Below are positions 8,487 to 16,623 of a DNA stretch of 64,000 bases, piece by piece; the stretch's first letter is position 1; every line of letters starts with the position of its first letter. Made by a program: the position numbers and the translations under genes. Where the stretch lies: the NCBI RefSeq assembly GCF_003963535.1, contig NZ_CP034539.1, positions 372,001 to 436,000 on the forward strand, written 5' to 3'. The notes below the pieces were generated by a model. The model was not told where the DNA came from and searched no databases. It worked only from the letters and a program-made list of their open reading frames with translations. The stretch comes from Streptomyces cyaneochromogenes (lineage in GTDB: Bacteria; Actinomycetota; Actinomycetes; Streptomycetales; Streptomycetaceae).

Positions 8487-11132
8487 TCAGAAGAGTTTGC
8501 GCGTCAGCCGTGTGGCCGCCGTGCCGTAGGCCACGCCGAACACCAGCGAGGCCGCCAGAGCTAGTACCGGGGAGTCGTCCCGCAGGTAGGGGTAGACGTG
8601 GAAGTGCGTCAGGTAGATGTACAGCGAGCTGCCCGCCAGGATGCCCGCGAGGCGGTTGAGGGGGTCCACGCTCGGCAGGGCCGGGATCCACAGCAGCAGG
8701 AGCAGGCCGCCCACCACGATCGAGGTCCGCAGGGGCTGCCCGCCGGGGAAGAGCCCCGGCACGGTCATCAACGCGACGGCGGTCAGCAGCAGCCGATGTC
8801 CCGTCGTACGGGCCCGCGCCGCGGCCCAGCCCAGTGCGAACAGGAAGAAGACGACGGTCGGGCTGAGGTGATGGCGGATGTGCGCGAGGTCCCAGGGGTC
8901 GTAGCGCCCGACAAGTCCCAGGGCGACCAGTGCCATGGCGAAACCGAAGGGGCTGTGCCGCTCCGCACGGTCGAGCAACGGCATCGCCAGCAGCACCGTC
9001 AGTCCGGTCAGGAAGTAGACCAGCGCCTCGACGAACCAGTACTGCCATTCCGGGTCGGAGTTGTCCTGAGCGAAGAGGCTGTTGGCCAACACGACGTTGG
9101 CCAGGTCGTATTCACGGGTCAGCAGCAGCGCGAAGGTGATCCACACGATGCTCGGTACGGCGATGCGCGCGATGCTGCGCCGCATCCGCCGCAGGCGCTC
9201 CTGGCGCTCGTGTGCGGTGAGGTGGAAGCGGGCGAAGTTGAAGCCGGCGACACCAAGCAGTACATGGGCACCGCCCTGGACGGTGAACACGGGGATGTGC
9301 GAACCCACGACGAGGACGATGCCCACCGCGCGCAGCGCGATGCCGGTCTCCAGGGTGCGCCGTAGCGGGCGCCTCGGACCGGTAGGGCCGTCCGTGCGGC
9401 GCGCGGCGTCCGGGTCGCGTAGGTCCCGGATCGGTGTGGTGTGCCAGTCGGCGGGCAGCTCTCCCAGCGTCTCTTCCAGCCGCAGCGACATCTCGACGTA
9501 GGACAGCGAGTCGCCGCCCAGACTCACGAAGCTGCTGTCCTCGGTGACATCCGTCCGGTCGAGTATCTCGGCGTAGAGAGCGCAGAGGTCATCGGTGTCG
9601 CGGCCGTGCCGGGTGGGCGGTGCTTCCGGCTCGCGCGCCAGCCGTCGTACGGCCTCGTAGTCGGCCTTGCCCGAGGCGAGTCGCGGGAGTTCGGGCACGG
9701 TCCGCGCCCGTATCGCGTGGGGCGGCAGACCACAGCCGTCCGCCACCAGCCGCCGGATGCGTGCCGCGTCGGCACCGCCGGCGGGGGTCGTGACCACGGC
9801 CAGCGTGTCGTCGTCGCCCGCGCAGAAGGCATGGATGCCGTGCTCCTCCAGGATGGCCTCGACGCGCTGCGGGTCTATGCGCAGTCCCAGGATCTTGGTG
9901 AACCGAGTCCGGCGTCCCACGATCTCGTACAGCCCGTCGGGGGCGCGCCGGGCGATGTCCCCGGTGCGCAGTTCCTCGACGGTGCGTCCCAGGGCGAGGT
10001 CCGCCGGACTCTCGGCGTAACCGAGCATGACGTTCGGGCCGGAGTAGACCAGTTCGCCGGTGTCCGGCTCGTCGATGCCGTCCACGGGTCGGAGCCTCAA
10101 GGAGCCGCCGGGGATGGGTACTCCGACGGCCTGCGGGCGCTCGGCCGCGCGGGCCGGGGGCAGATACGCCATGCGGGCCGTCGCCTCGGTCTGCCCGTAC
10201 ATCACGAACAGCTCCCAGCCCGCGCGGCGGCCCAACTCGACGTAGTGGCCGACCCGTTCGGGTGCCAGGCGCCCGCCGGCCTGGGTGATGTACCGCAGGT
10301 GGGGCAGTCGCATCTGCTCGAAGCCGACCCGGTCGAGCAGGTCGAAGGTGTACGGCACCCCGGCGAGCGAGGTGCCGCGGGCGGCGCGGAACTCCTCCCA
10401 GAAGTCGGTGTCGGCCACCGACCGGTCGGTGAGGAGCAAACCGGCGCCGCGCAGCAGATGGCTGTGGATGACGGACAGCCCGTAGCAGTAGTGCATGGGC
10501 AGGGTCGTGGCGGCGCGGTCGCTGTCGTGGATGCCCAGGTAGGTGGCGATGGACTCGGCGTTGGCCTGGAGGTTGTCGGCGGAGAGCCGGACCAGTTTCG
10601 GCGAGCCGGTCGAACCGGAGGTGGACAGCAGCAACGCCAGATCCGGGTGGAGGGTGTGGGCGCTCTCGGACCGCCGTTCGTCGAGCACCCAAGTGCCGTG
10701 GCCGTCCGGGCGCGCGACCACATCCGGGTCGTACGCGGCGGTCAACGCCTCTATGGTGCCCGTGCTGTCGCCGGGGACGAGCAGGACGGGGTGCCCGGCG
10801 GCCAGGGCCGCGAGGTGGACGACCAGGGCGTCGGCGCGGTTCGCCCCGGCCAGCAGGACCAGGCGGCGTACGGGGCCGAGGCGTTCGGCGGTGGCGGCGA
10901 CCCGTTCCGCCAGTGAGCGGTAGCTGACCTCACCCGATGGCGTGATCAGCGCGGCGCGGTCGCCGTATGCCGCGAGGTGGCGTGCGAACGGCACCCCTCG
11001 CCGCCGTATGGGCGGTTGCGGGAACGGAATGGGGGCGATGCGCGGTATCGACGCTGTGAAAGGGGCCGAGAGAGGTGTGGACGGGTCTAGCACGGCGCGC
11101 GACCTTTCTGCGGCAGCGTCCGCAAATAACAC
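8487..11132 (-). CDS. Adenylation-carrier-membrane acyltransferase fusion protein
   Basis: One long polypeptide (881 residues from the GTG at 11132; a GTG at 11093 gives 868) with three parts. Residues ~45-500 form an acyl-adenylate ligase: LLLSTSGSTGSPKLVRLS (A3), MYGQTEAT (A5), GELVYSGPNVMLGYA (A6), ELRTGDIA (A7) and a late LASGKADYEAVR lysine. Residues ~515-590 form a carrier with the phosphopantetheine serine in FVSLGGDSLSYVEMS. The last ~280 residues contain about ten hydrophobic helices typical of acyltransferase-3 (OafA-like) proteins. A protein built this way should activate an acid, load it on its own carrier and transfer it at the membrane. It shares an upstream iron box with a ferric-iron importer. 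Confidence 0.85.
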   Translation of the reverse strand: MLFADAAAERSRAVLDPSTPLSAPFTASIPRIAPIPFPQPPIRRRGVPFARHLAAYGDRAALITPSGEVSYRSLAERVAATAERLGPVRRLVLLAGANRADALVVHLAALAAGHPVLLVPGDSTGTIEALTAAYDPDVVARPDGHGTWVLDERRSESAHTLHPDLALLLSTSGSTGSPKLVRLSADNLQANAESIATYLGIHDSDRAATTLPMHYCYGLSVIHSHLLRGAGLLLTDRSVADTDFWEEFRAARGTSLAGVPYTFDLLDRVGFEQMRLPHLRYITQAGGRLAPERVGHYVELGRRAGWELFVMYGQTEATARMAYLPPARAAERPQAVGVPIPGGSLRLRPVDGIDEPDTGELVYSGPNVMLGYAESPADLALGRTVEELRTGDIARRAPDGLYEIVGRRTRFTKILGLRIDPQRVEAILEEHGIHAFCAGDDDTLAVVTTPAGGADAARIRRLVADGCGLPPHAIRARTVPELPRLASGKADYEAVRRLAREPEAPPTRHGRDTDDLCALYAEILDRTDVTEDSSFVSLGGDSLSYVEMSLRLEETLGELPADWHTTPIRDLRDPDAARRTDGPTGPRRPLRRTLETGIALRAVGIVLVVGSHIPVFTVQGGAHVLLGVAGFNFARFHLTAHERQERLRRMRRSIARIAVPSIVWITFALLLTREYDLANVVLANSLFAQDNSDPEWQYWFVEALVYFLTGLTVLLAMPLLDRAERHSPFGFAMALVALGLVGRYDPWDLAHIRHHLSPTVVFFLFALGWAAARARTTGHRLLLTAVALMTVPGLFPGGQPLRTSIVVGGLLLLLWIPALPSVDPLNRLAGILAGSSLYIYLTHFHVYPYLRDDSPVLALAASLVFGVAYGTAATRLTRKLF

Positions 11133-11146
11133 AGGGCCCTTGACGG

Positions 11147-11165
11147 TTAGGCAAGCTTTACCTTA
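11147..11165. promoter_or_regulatory. Putative iron box (DmdR1/IdeR-type operator)
   Basis: The 19-base sequence TTAGGCAAGCTTTACCTTA is a near-palindrome agreeing with the actinobacterial iron-box pattern TTAGGTTAGGCTAACCTAA at 13 of 19 positions, including both TTAGG/CCTxA ends. It lies between the divergent fusion gene (start 11132) and the ferric-iron importer (start 11269). Iron-replete repression of both directions by a DmdR/IdeR-family regulator is inferred. Confidence 0.65.
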
Positions 11166-11268
11166 TTCATAGCATGTTCACAGTTGGCTGGAAAGTATCG
11201 CTTCGCCGCTCGCTGACCGACGACGCGACCCGCGGCGTCACGGCGAGCCACGCAGGAAGGCACACCAC

Positions 11269-12309
11269 ATGCGACGCCCCTCGGCTCGCCGGATCACCGC
11301 GCTCCTCACGGCCGGTCTGCTCCTCCCCGCCCTCGCCGCCTGCGGCTCCGACAAGGGCGGCTCGGCGGACGGCGGCGACTCCGCCCTGGTCATCTACTCC
11401 GGTCGTAACGAGAAGCTGGTCAAGCCGATCCTCGACAAGCTGGAGAAGGCCGTCGGCAGCAAGGTCGAGGTGCGCTACGGCGACAGCGCCGAACTGGCCG
11501 CGCAGATCCTGGAGGAGGGCGACCGCACCAAGGCCGGGCTGTTCTTCTCGCAGGACGCGGGCGCGCTCGGCGCCCTGTCCAAGGAGGGCATGCTGGCGAA
11601 GCTGCCTCAGTCCAGCCTCGACGAGGTGGACCCGGCCTACCGGGGCAACGCCGGCGACTGGGTGGGGCTGTCGGGCCGCGTCCGCGTCATCGCCTACAAC
11701 CCGGACAAGGTCGCCGAGGAAAAGGTCCCGGACAGCGTCCACGATGTGGTGAAGCCCGAGTGGAAGGGCAAGGTCGGCTTCGCCCCCACCAACGCCTCCT
11801 TCCAGACGTTCGTCACCGGCATGCGGGTCCTGGAGGGCGACGACGCCACGCGCGAGTGGCTCAAGGGCCTGAAGGCCAACGGCACGACGTACGCCAACAA
11901 CCTGGCCACGCTCGACGCCGTCGAGGCCGGCGAGGTCGAGCTCGGTCTCGTGAACCACTACTACTGGTACGAGCGAGTCGCCGAGAAGGGCGCGGACAAG
12001 GTCAACGCCAAGCTCCACTTCCTGCCCGGCAAGGACCCCGGCGCGCTGATCAACGTGGCCGGAGTCGGCATCCTCAAGGACAGCGGCCAGACCGAGACCG
12101 CGCAGAAGGCCGTCGACTACCTGCTCTCCAAGGAGGCGCAGACCTACTTCGCCGACACGACGAAGGAGTACCCGCTGGCCGCGGGCGTCACCAGCAGCGT
12201 CGAGGGGTTGCCGGCGTTCGACTCGCTCCAGTCCCCCGACATCGACCTCGGCAAGCTGGAGTCCCTCCAGGAGACACTGGCCATGCTCCAGGAAGTCGGG
12301 CTGGTCTGA
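11269..12309 (+). CDS. Ferric-iron ABC transporter, substrate-binding lipoprotein
   Basis: The 346-residue lipoprotein has signal peptide and lipobox LPALAAC at residues ~20-26. The mature region is of FbpA/AfuA type: ALVIYSGRNEKLVKPILDKL, AGLFFSQDAGALGALSKEGM, GRVRVIAYNPDKV, and a tyrosine-rich segment NHYYWYERV near residue 226. Vicinal tyrosines in this place coordinate Fe3+ directly in the family, so it should bind free or simply complexed ferric iron rather than a siderophore. It is the first gene of a three-gene importer downstream of a putative iron box and has a strong AGGAAGG site. Confidence 0.9.
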   Translation: MRRPSARRITALLTAGLLLPALAACGSDKGGSADGGDSALVIYSGRNEKLVKPILDKLEKAVGSKVEVRYGDSAELAAQILEEGDRTKAGLFFSQDAGALGALSKEGMLAKLPQSSLDEVDPAYRGNAGDWVGLSGRVRVIAYNPDKVAEEKVPDSVHDVVKPEWKGKVGFAPTNASFQTFVTGMRVLEGDDATREWLKGLKANGTTYANNLATLDAVEAGEVELGLVNHYYWYERVAEKGADKVNAKLHFLPGKDPGALINVAGVGILKDSGQTETAQKAVDYLLSKEAQTYFADTTKEYPLAAGVTSSVEGLPAFDSLQSPDIDLGKLESLQETLAMLQEVGLV

Positions 12310-12314
12310 CGATC

Positions 12315-13937
12315 GTGAGCCCCACGGAAACCGCGAGCACGGCGGAATCCGCGGAGCGTCCGGCCGGGGCACCTGCTCCGGCCGGGCGCCGGCGCGTGCG
12401 TACCGCCGCCCGCAGGGTCGACGCCGGTTCCAGCCGCAGACCCCCGCTGATCCTGCTCGTCCCCGCCTGTGTCGCCGCCCTGTTCGCCCTGCTGCCGCTC
12501 GGCTACCTCGCGGTCCGCGCGCTCGAACGCGGGCCGGGCTACGCCTGGGACGTCGTCGCCGACGAACGCACCCTCCAACTCCTGGGCCGCAGCCTCGGCC
12601 TGACAGTGGTCGTCGTGACGGCCTGCCTGATACTCGGCATCTCCCTGGCCTGGCTGACCGTGCGTACCGCCCTGCCCGGGGCGCGCGCCTGGGCGGTGCT
12701 GGCCACCCTGCCGCTCGCCGTGCCCAGTTATGTGGCCGCCTTCGCCTGGCTGGCCGCCGCGCCCGAGACCGCGGGGTTCACGGGGGCCGCGCTCGCGCTG
12801 ACCCTGGTGAGCTTTCCGTACGTCCACCTGCCCGTCGCCGCGGCACTGCGCGGCATCGACCCCGCGCAGGAGGAGGCCGCCCGCTCCCTGGGCCATGGGC
12901 CCCTGCGCACCTTCGCCCGGGTCACCCTCCCCCAGCTCCGCCCGGCCGCCGCGGGCGGGGCGCTGCTCGTCGCCCTGTACGTGCTCTCCGACTTCGGCGC
13001 CGTCTCACTGATGCGGTACGACACGTTCACCCGCGCCATCCACACCTCCTACCGCGCCTCCTTCGACCGCACCCCGGCTGCCGCGCTCAGCGTCGTCCTG
13101 GTCGTGCTGACGGTGGCTCTGGTCGCCGGCGAGGCCCGCACCCGGGGCCGCGCGGGCCACGCCAGGACCGGCGGCGGGACGGCACGCCCGGCCATCCCGG
13201 TGCCGCTGGGGCGCTGGCGGATCCCCGCCCTCGCCTGGTGCACGGCGGTGGTGGCCGCCGCGGTCGCCTTCCCGCTGGGCACCCTCGGCTACTGGCTCGC
13301 CGTCGGCACCTCCGCGACCTGGGACCTCGGCGGGCTCACCGAAGCCGCCTCGGCCACCCTCGGTGTCGCCGCCGCCGGAGCCGCCCTGACGACCCTGCTC
13401 GCGCTTCCCGTCGGAGTGATCGCCGCCCGGCACCGGGGTCGCGGCGCCCGGCTGCTGGAGCAGGCCGCCTACGCCGGGCACGCACTGCCCGGCATCACGG
13501 TCGCGCTCTCCCTGGTCTTCTTCGCGGTCCGCTACGCCTATCCGCTCTACCAGCAACTCCCGCTGCTGGTCTGCGCGTACGCGGTCCTCTTCCTGCCGGT
13601 CGCGGTGGCTGCCACCCGGGCCGCCGTCCTGCAGGCGCCGCCCGTGCTGGAGGACGTGGCCCGCTCGCTCGGCCGGTCGCCCCTGCGGGTGCTGCGCGAG
13701 GTGACCGTGCCGCTGGCCGCGCCGGGCGTGGCGGCCGGGGCCGCCCTCACCTTCGTCGTCTGCATGAAGGAACTGCCCGCCACGCTGCTGCTGCGCCCCA
13801 CCGGCATGGACACCCTGGCCACCCGTCTGTGGACCGAGACCGGAGCCGGGTCCTTCGCGGCCGCCGCGCCCTACGCCGCAGCCCTCATCCTGCTCGCCGC
13901 CGTCCCCTCCTACCTCCTGGGCAGGTCCCGCACATGA
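12315..13937 (+). CDS. Ferric-iron ABC transporter, fused permease
   Basis: The 540-residue membrane protein holds two copies of the permease fold, as in FbpB/AfuB proteins. Two EAA-type loops are visible: the first around DPAQEEAARSLGHGPLRTFA, the second around LEDVARSLGRSPLRVLREV. About twelve hydrophobic segments are present. The GTG at 12315 lies six bases after the binding-protein stop, implying translational coupling. It forms the transmembrane channel with the lipoprotein (11269) and the ATPase (13934). The N-terminal ~45 residues are a charged cytoplasmic extension. Confidence 0.9.
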   Translation: MSPTETASTAESAERPAGAPAPAGRRRVRTAARRVDAGSSRRPPLILLVPACVAALFALLPLGYLAVRALERGPGYAWDVVADERTLQLLGRSLGLTVVVVTACLILGISLAWLTVRTALPGARAWAVLATLPLAVPSYVAAFAWLAAAPETAGFTGAALALTLVSFPYVHLPVAAALRGIDPAQEEAARSLGHGPLRTFARVTLPQLRPAAAGGALLVALYVLSDFGAVSLMRYDTFTRAIHTSYRASFDRTPAAALSVVLVVLTVALVAGEARTRGRAGHARTGGGTARPAIPVPLGRWRIPALAWCTAVVAAAVAFPLGTLGYWLAVGTSATWDLGGLTEAASATLGVAAAGAALTTLLALPVGVIAARHRGRGARLLEQAAYAGHALPGITVALSLVFFAVRYAYPLYQQLPLLVCAYAVLFLPVAVAATRAAVLQAPPVLEDVARSLGRSPLRVLREVTVPLAAPGVAAGAALTFVVCMKELPATLLLRPTGMDTLATRLWTETGAGSFAAAAPYAAALILLAAVPSYLLGRSRT

Positions 13938-14980
13938 ACGACCTCCACATCGAGCAGCTCACCAAGTCCTACGGCCCCGAGGCTCCCGTCCTCCAAGGGC
14001 TGGACCTCTCGGTGCCGGGCGGGTCGCTGGCCGCCGTGCTCGGGCCCTCCGGCTGCGGCAAGACCACCCTGCTGCGCATCGTCGCGGGGTTCCTGCGCGC
14101 CGACGCGGGCACGGTCACCGTCGGCGGGCGCACCCTGGCCGGCCCCGGCGTCCATCTGGCGCCGGAGCGGCGTCGCATCGGCATCGTCCCGCAGGAGGGC
14201 GCGCTGTTCCCCCATCTGAGCGTGGCGCGCAATGTGGCCTTCGGCCTGACCGGGCTCGATCGGGGGGAGCGGCGCCGCCGGATGGAGGAGATGCTCGACC
14301 TGGTCGGCCTCGCCGGGTACGGCGAGCGGATGCCGCACGAGCTGTCCGGGGGACAGCAGCAGCGCATCGCCCTGGCCCGGGCGCTCGCCCCACGCCCCGC
14401 GCTCGTCCTGCTCGACGAGCCGTTCAACGCCCTCGACAGCGCGCTGCGCACCGGGGTCCGGGCTGATGTGCGGGCCGCGCTGCGGGCGACCGGGGCCACG
14501 GCGCTGCTGGTCACCCACGACCAGCAGGAGGCTCTGTCCACCGCCGACCTGGTTGCCGTCGTGCGGCAGGGCCAAATCGCCCAGTGCGACACCCCGCAGG
14601 ACCTTTACCGGCGGCCCGCCGACCCATGGGTCGCCGGTTTCGTGGGCGACGCCGTACTCCTCCAGGGCACGGTGGGCAACAGCGGCTCCACGGCCACCAC
14701 ACCGCTGGGAACCGTGGCGTTGGCCGCGCGACCGACGGACGGGCACACCGGCACGGTCGTACTGCGCCCCGAACAGCTGCGACTGACCGACGCGGACACG
14801 GCGGGGGCAGTGCGGGGCACGGTGACCGACGTGTGCTTCTACGGCCACGACGCCAAGGTGACCGTCTCCGTACAAGGCCTCGACGCCACGGTGGACGTCC
14901 GTGTGGCGGGCCCGCTGTCGGTCGGCCCCGGCGAGGAGACCGGCATCCACGTGACGGGCGAGGCCACGCTCCACGCGTAG
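13934..14980 (+). CDS. Ferric-iron ABC transporter, ATP-binding protein
   Basis: The 348-residue ATPase overlaps the permease stop by four bases (ATGA). It has Walker A VLGPSGCGKTTLLRIV near residue 38, Q-loop IVPQEGALFPHLSV, signature ELSGGQQQRIALARAL, Walker B LVLLDEPFNALD and switch LLVTHDQQEA. The last ~110 residues form a TOBE/OB domain as in MalK/FbpC-type ATPases. It energises the iron importer encoded by the two preceding genes. It ends 19 bases before a convergent gene. Confidence 0.92.
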   Translation: MNDLHIEQLTKSYGPEAPVLQGLDLSVPGGSLAAVLGPSGCGKTTLLRIVAGFLRADAGTVTVGGRTLAGPGVHLAPERRRIGIVPQEGALFPHLSVARNVAFGLTGLDRGERRRRMEEMLDLVGLAGYGERMPHELSGGQQQRIALARALAPRPALVLLDEPFNALDSALRTGVRADVRAALRATGATALLVTHDQQEALSTADLVAVVRQGQIAQCDTPQDLYRRPADPWVAGFVGDAVLLQGTVGNSGSTATTPLGTVALAARPTDGHTGTVVLRPEQLRLTDADTAGAVRGTVTDVCFYGHDAKVTVSVQGLDATVDVRVAGPLSVGPGEETGIHVTGEATLHA

Positions 14981-14999
14981 GCGGGCAGTTGCTCAGCCC

Positions 15000-16619
15000 T
15001 CAGCCAGTGCTGCTGGGAATCACGCAGTTCTTCGGCTGTTCCCGGCCGGTGGGCCAGCCCAGTCCGACGAACCTCAGCTTGCCGGGGCCCTTCGGGCCCG
15101 GGTCCAACTCGACGACCGCGACCGGCTTGTCGTACGCGTTCCCGCCGCTGGTCAGGCATATCAGACCGCTCGTGCCCCGCACCCGGTGGCGGGACTGCAG
15201 CAACGACCACTGCCTGCCGACGTCCTCAAGGCTCGGCACCGCCTGGGCGCCGCCGCTCTGTGCCTGGTGCAGTGCCTTGCCGATGGTGACGAGGCCGTCG
15301 TACACGAGCATCGTCCGGGAGTCCTCCAGGTTCGGGTCGGCGCCGAGCTTCGTCTCCTCGCTGCGCGTGGTCTCGATCCACTTCCTCAAGGTGGCCAGGG
15401 CCGTCTTCGGCTCGGTGAGGTACTGGGGGAGTTCCTCGGGCATGGGCTCGCGGTCGTGGTCCGCCGCCCACTTCCTGTTCCAGGCGGCGAGCTCGGCGTC
15501 CCAGGCGTCCGGGTGCGCGGGGGCGGCGTACTGCACCGTCACCTTGGCCTTGCCGTCCTCACCGCGCAGCTGTGCCCAGTCCTTCTGCGACATGGCCTGC
15601 CGCAGCGAGGCGGCGTCGGAACCGCTGACGACGGTGTAGTGGCGGTCCTTGCAGCCGACCTGGGCCAGCTTGAGGGCGAAGATCCGCAGGTGCAGGGTGC
15701 GCCCCGCGAAGTAGACGGTGTCGGCCTCGGAGTCGCAGATGTTGTTGGCGATCTGGGTGAACTGGTTGCCGGTCGAGCCCGGCTCGTCGATCGCCGGGGA
15801 CTCGAAGGACATCGCGGCGGGACCGGGCGGGCCCTTCTCCTCGATCCCGCTGAACGCCTGCGCCAGCGAGTCGGTGTAGCTGTCGTCGCGCTTGTCGTAG
15901 ACGAGCACCGTCTTGAGGTTCTCCCGGCCCCGTTCGCCGTTGAACTTGGCCAGCGCCTGGGCCGCGTCGTGGTTGGTGGGGATGATCCGGGCCAGGCCGG
16001 GGAACTTCAGCTTCGCCATCCCGTCCGCCCCGTCTTTGTTCGCGATCCCGTCCCCACTGATCCGCGAGGCGAGCACCGGGACCTCGTGCTCCGTCAGGCG
16101 TGCGACGGCTTCCTCTGTGGCATCCAGGCTGAGGTTGAAGCCGGTCACCGCCCGCAGCCGCTCTGTGTCCGAGGCGGCCATCCGCAGCAGGGTGTCCACG
16201 ACCTCGGTCTGCTGCCCGTAGTTCCGCCCGGGGTTGGCGAGCACCAGCCGGATCTTCGGCGGTTCCCCCTCGCCCTCGTTGGCCTGCCGCTGCCCCAGAT
16301 ACGCGCCCTGGAGGTCGCTGCGCATCTGGCGGCGCAGCGCCGCCTTGTCCGACTGGAGCGGCAGCATCACCGCCACCGTGACATGCGGCTGGCCCTCGAT
16401 CCTCTCGTTCTCGTCCGCGATGGCCCGGGCCACGTCGCGTATCTCCGGCGTGCCGAAGTCGTAGCCGTCGCCGTTGACGCCGATGCACTCGCCGTCGATC
16501 CGCTCGACCCCGTCGGTGCAGGTGTCCGGTTCCCGGGCGATGGACCAGACGAGCCAGGCGCACACCGTGGCCGCCCCCACGGTCAGCAACGTGTAGAGGA
16601 ACTTCTTCCACCTTGGCAT
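15000..16619 (-). CDS. Membrane-anchored periplasmic-binding-type receptor
   Basis: The 539-residue protein has one N-terminal membrane anchor (KKFLYTLLTVGAATVCAWLV, residues 5-24) followed by a small Cys-containing segment (DTCTDGVERIDGECIG). A large type-1 periplasmic-binding domain follows (HVTVAVMLPLQSD, RLVLANPGRNYGQ, AVTGFNLSLDATEEAVARL, KTVLVYDKRDDSYTDSLAQA, DTVYFAGRTLHLRIFAL, YTVVSGSDAAS). It resembles branched-chain amino acid binding or receptor ANF domains, but no permease genes are present. It overlaps the operon of a P-loop ATPase whose gene ends only four bases upstream. The pair therefore looks like an extracytoplasmic sensor plus an intracellular NTPase, not a transporter. Confidence 0.75.
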   Translation of the reverse strand: MPRWKKFLYTLLTVGAATVCAWLVWSIAREPDTCTDGVERIDGECIGVNGDGYDFGTPEIRDVARAIADENERIEGQPHVTVAVMLPLQSDKAALRRQMRSDLQGAYLGQRQANEGEGEPPKIRLVLANPGRNYGQQTEVVDTLLRMAASDTERLRAVTGFNLSLDATEEAVARLTEHEVPVLASRISGDGIANKDGADGMAKLKFPGLARIIPTNHDAAQALAKFNGERGRENLKTVLVYDKRDDSYTDSLAQAFSGIEEKGPPGPAAMSFESPAIDEPGSTGNQFTQIANNICDSEADTVYFAGRTLHLRIFALKLAQVGCKDRHYTVVSGSDAASLRQAMSQKDWAQLRGEDGKAKVTVQYAAPAHPDAWDAELAAWNRKWAADHDREPMPEELPQYLTEPKTALATLRKWIETTRSEETKLGADPNLEDSRTMLVYDGLVTIGKALHQAQSGGAQAVPSLEDVGRQWSLLQSRHRVRGTSGLICLTSGGNAYDKPVAVVELDPGPKGPGKLRFVGLGWPTGREQPKNCVIPSSTG

Positions 16620-16623
16620 CCCG

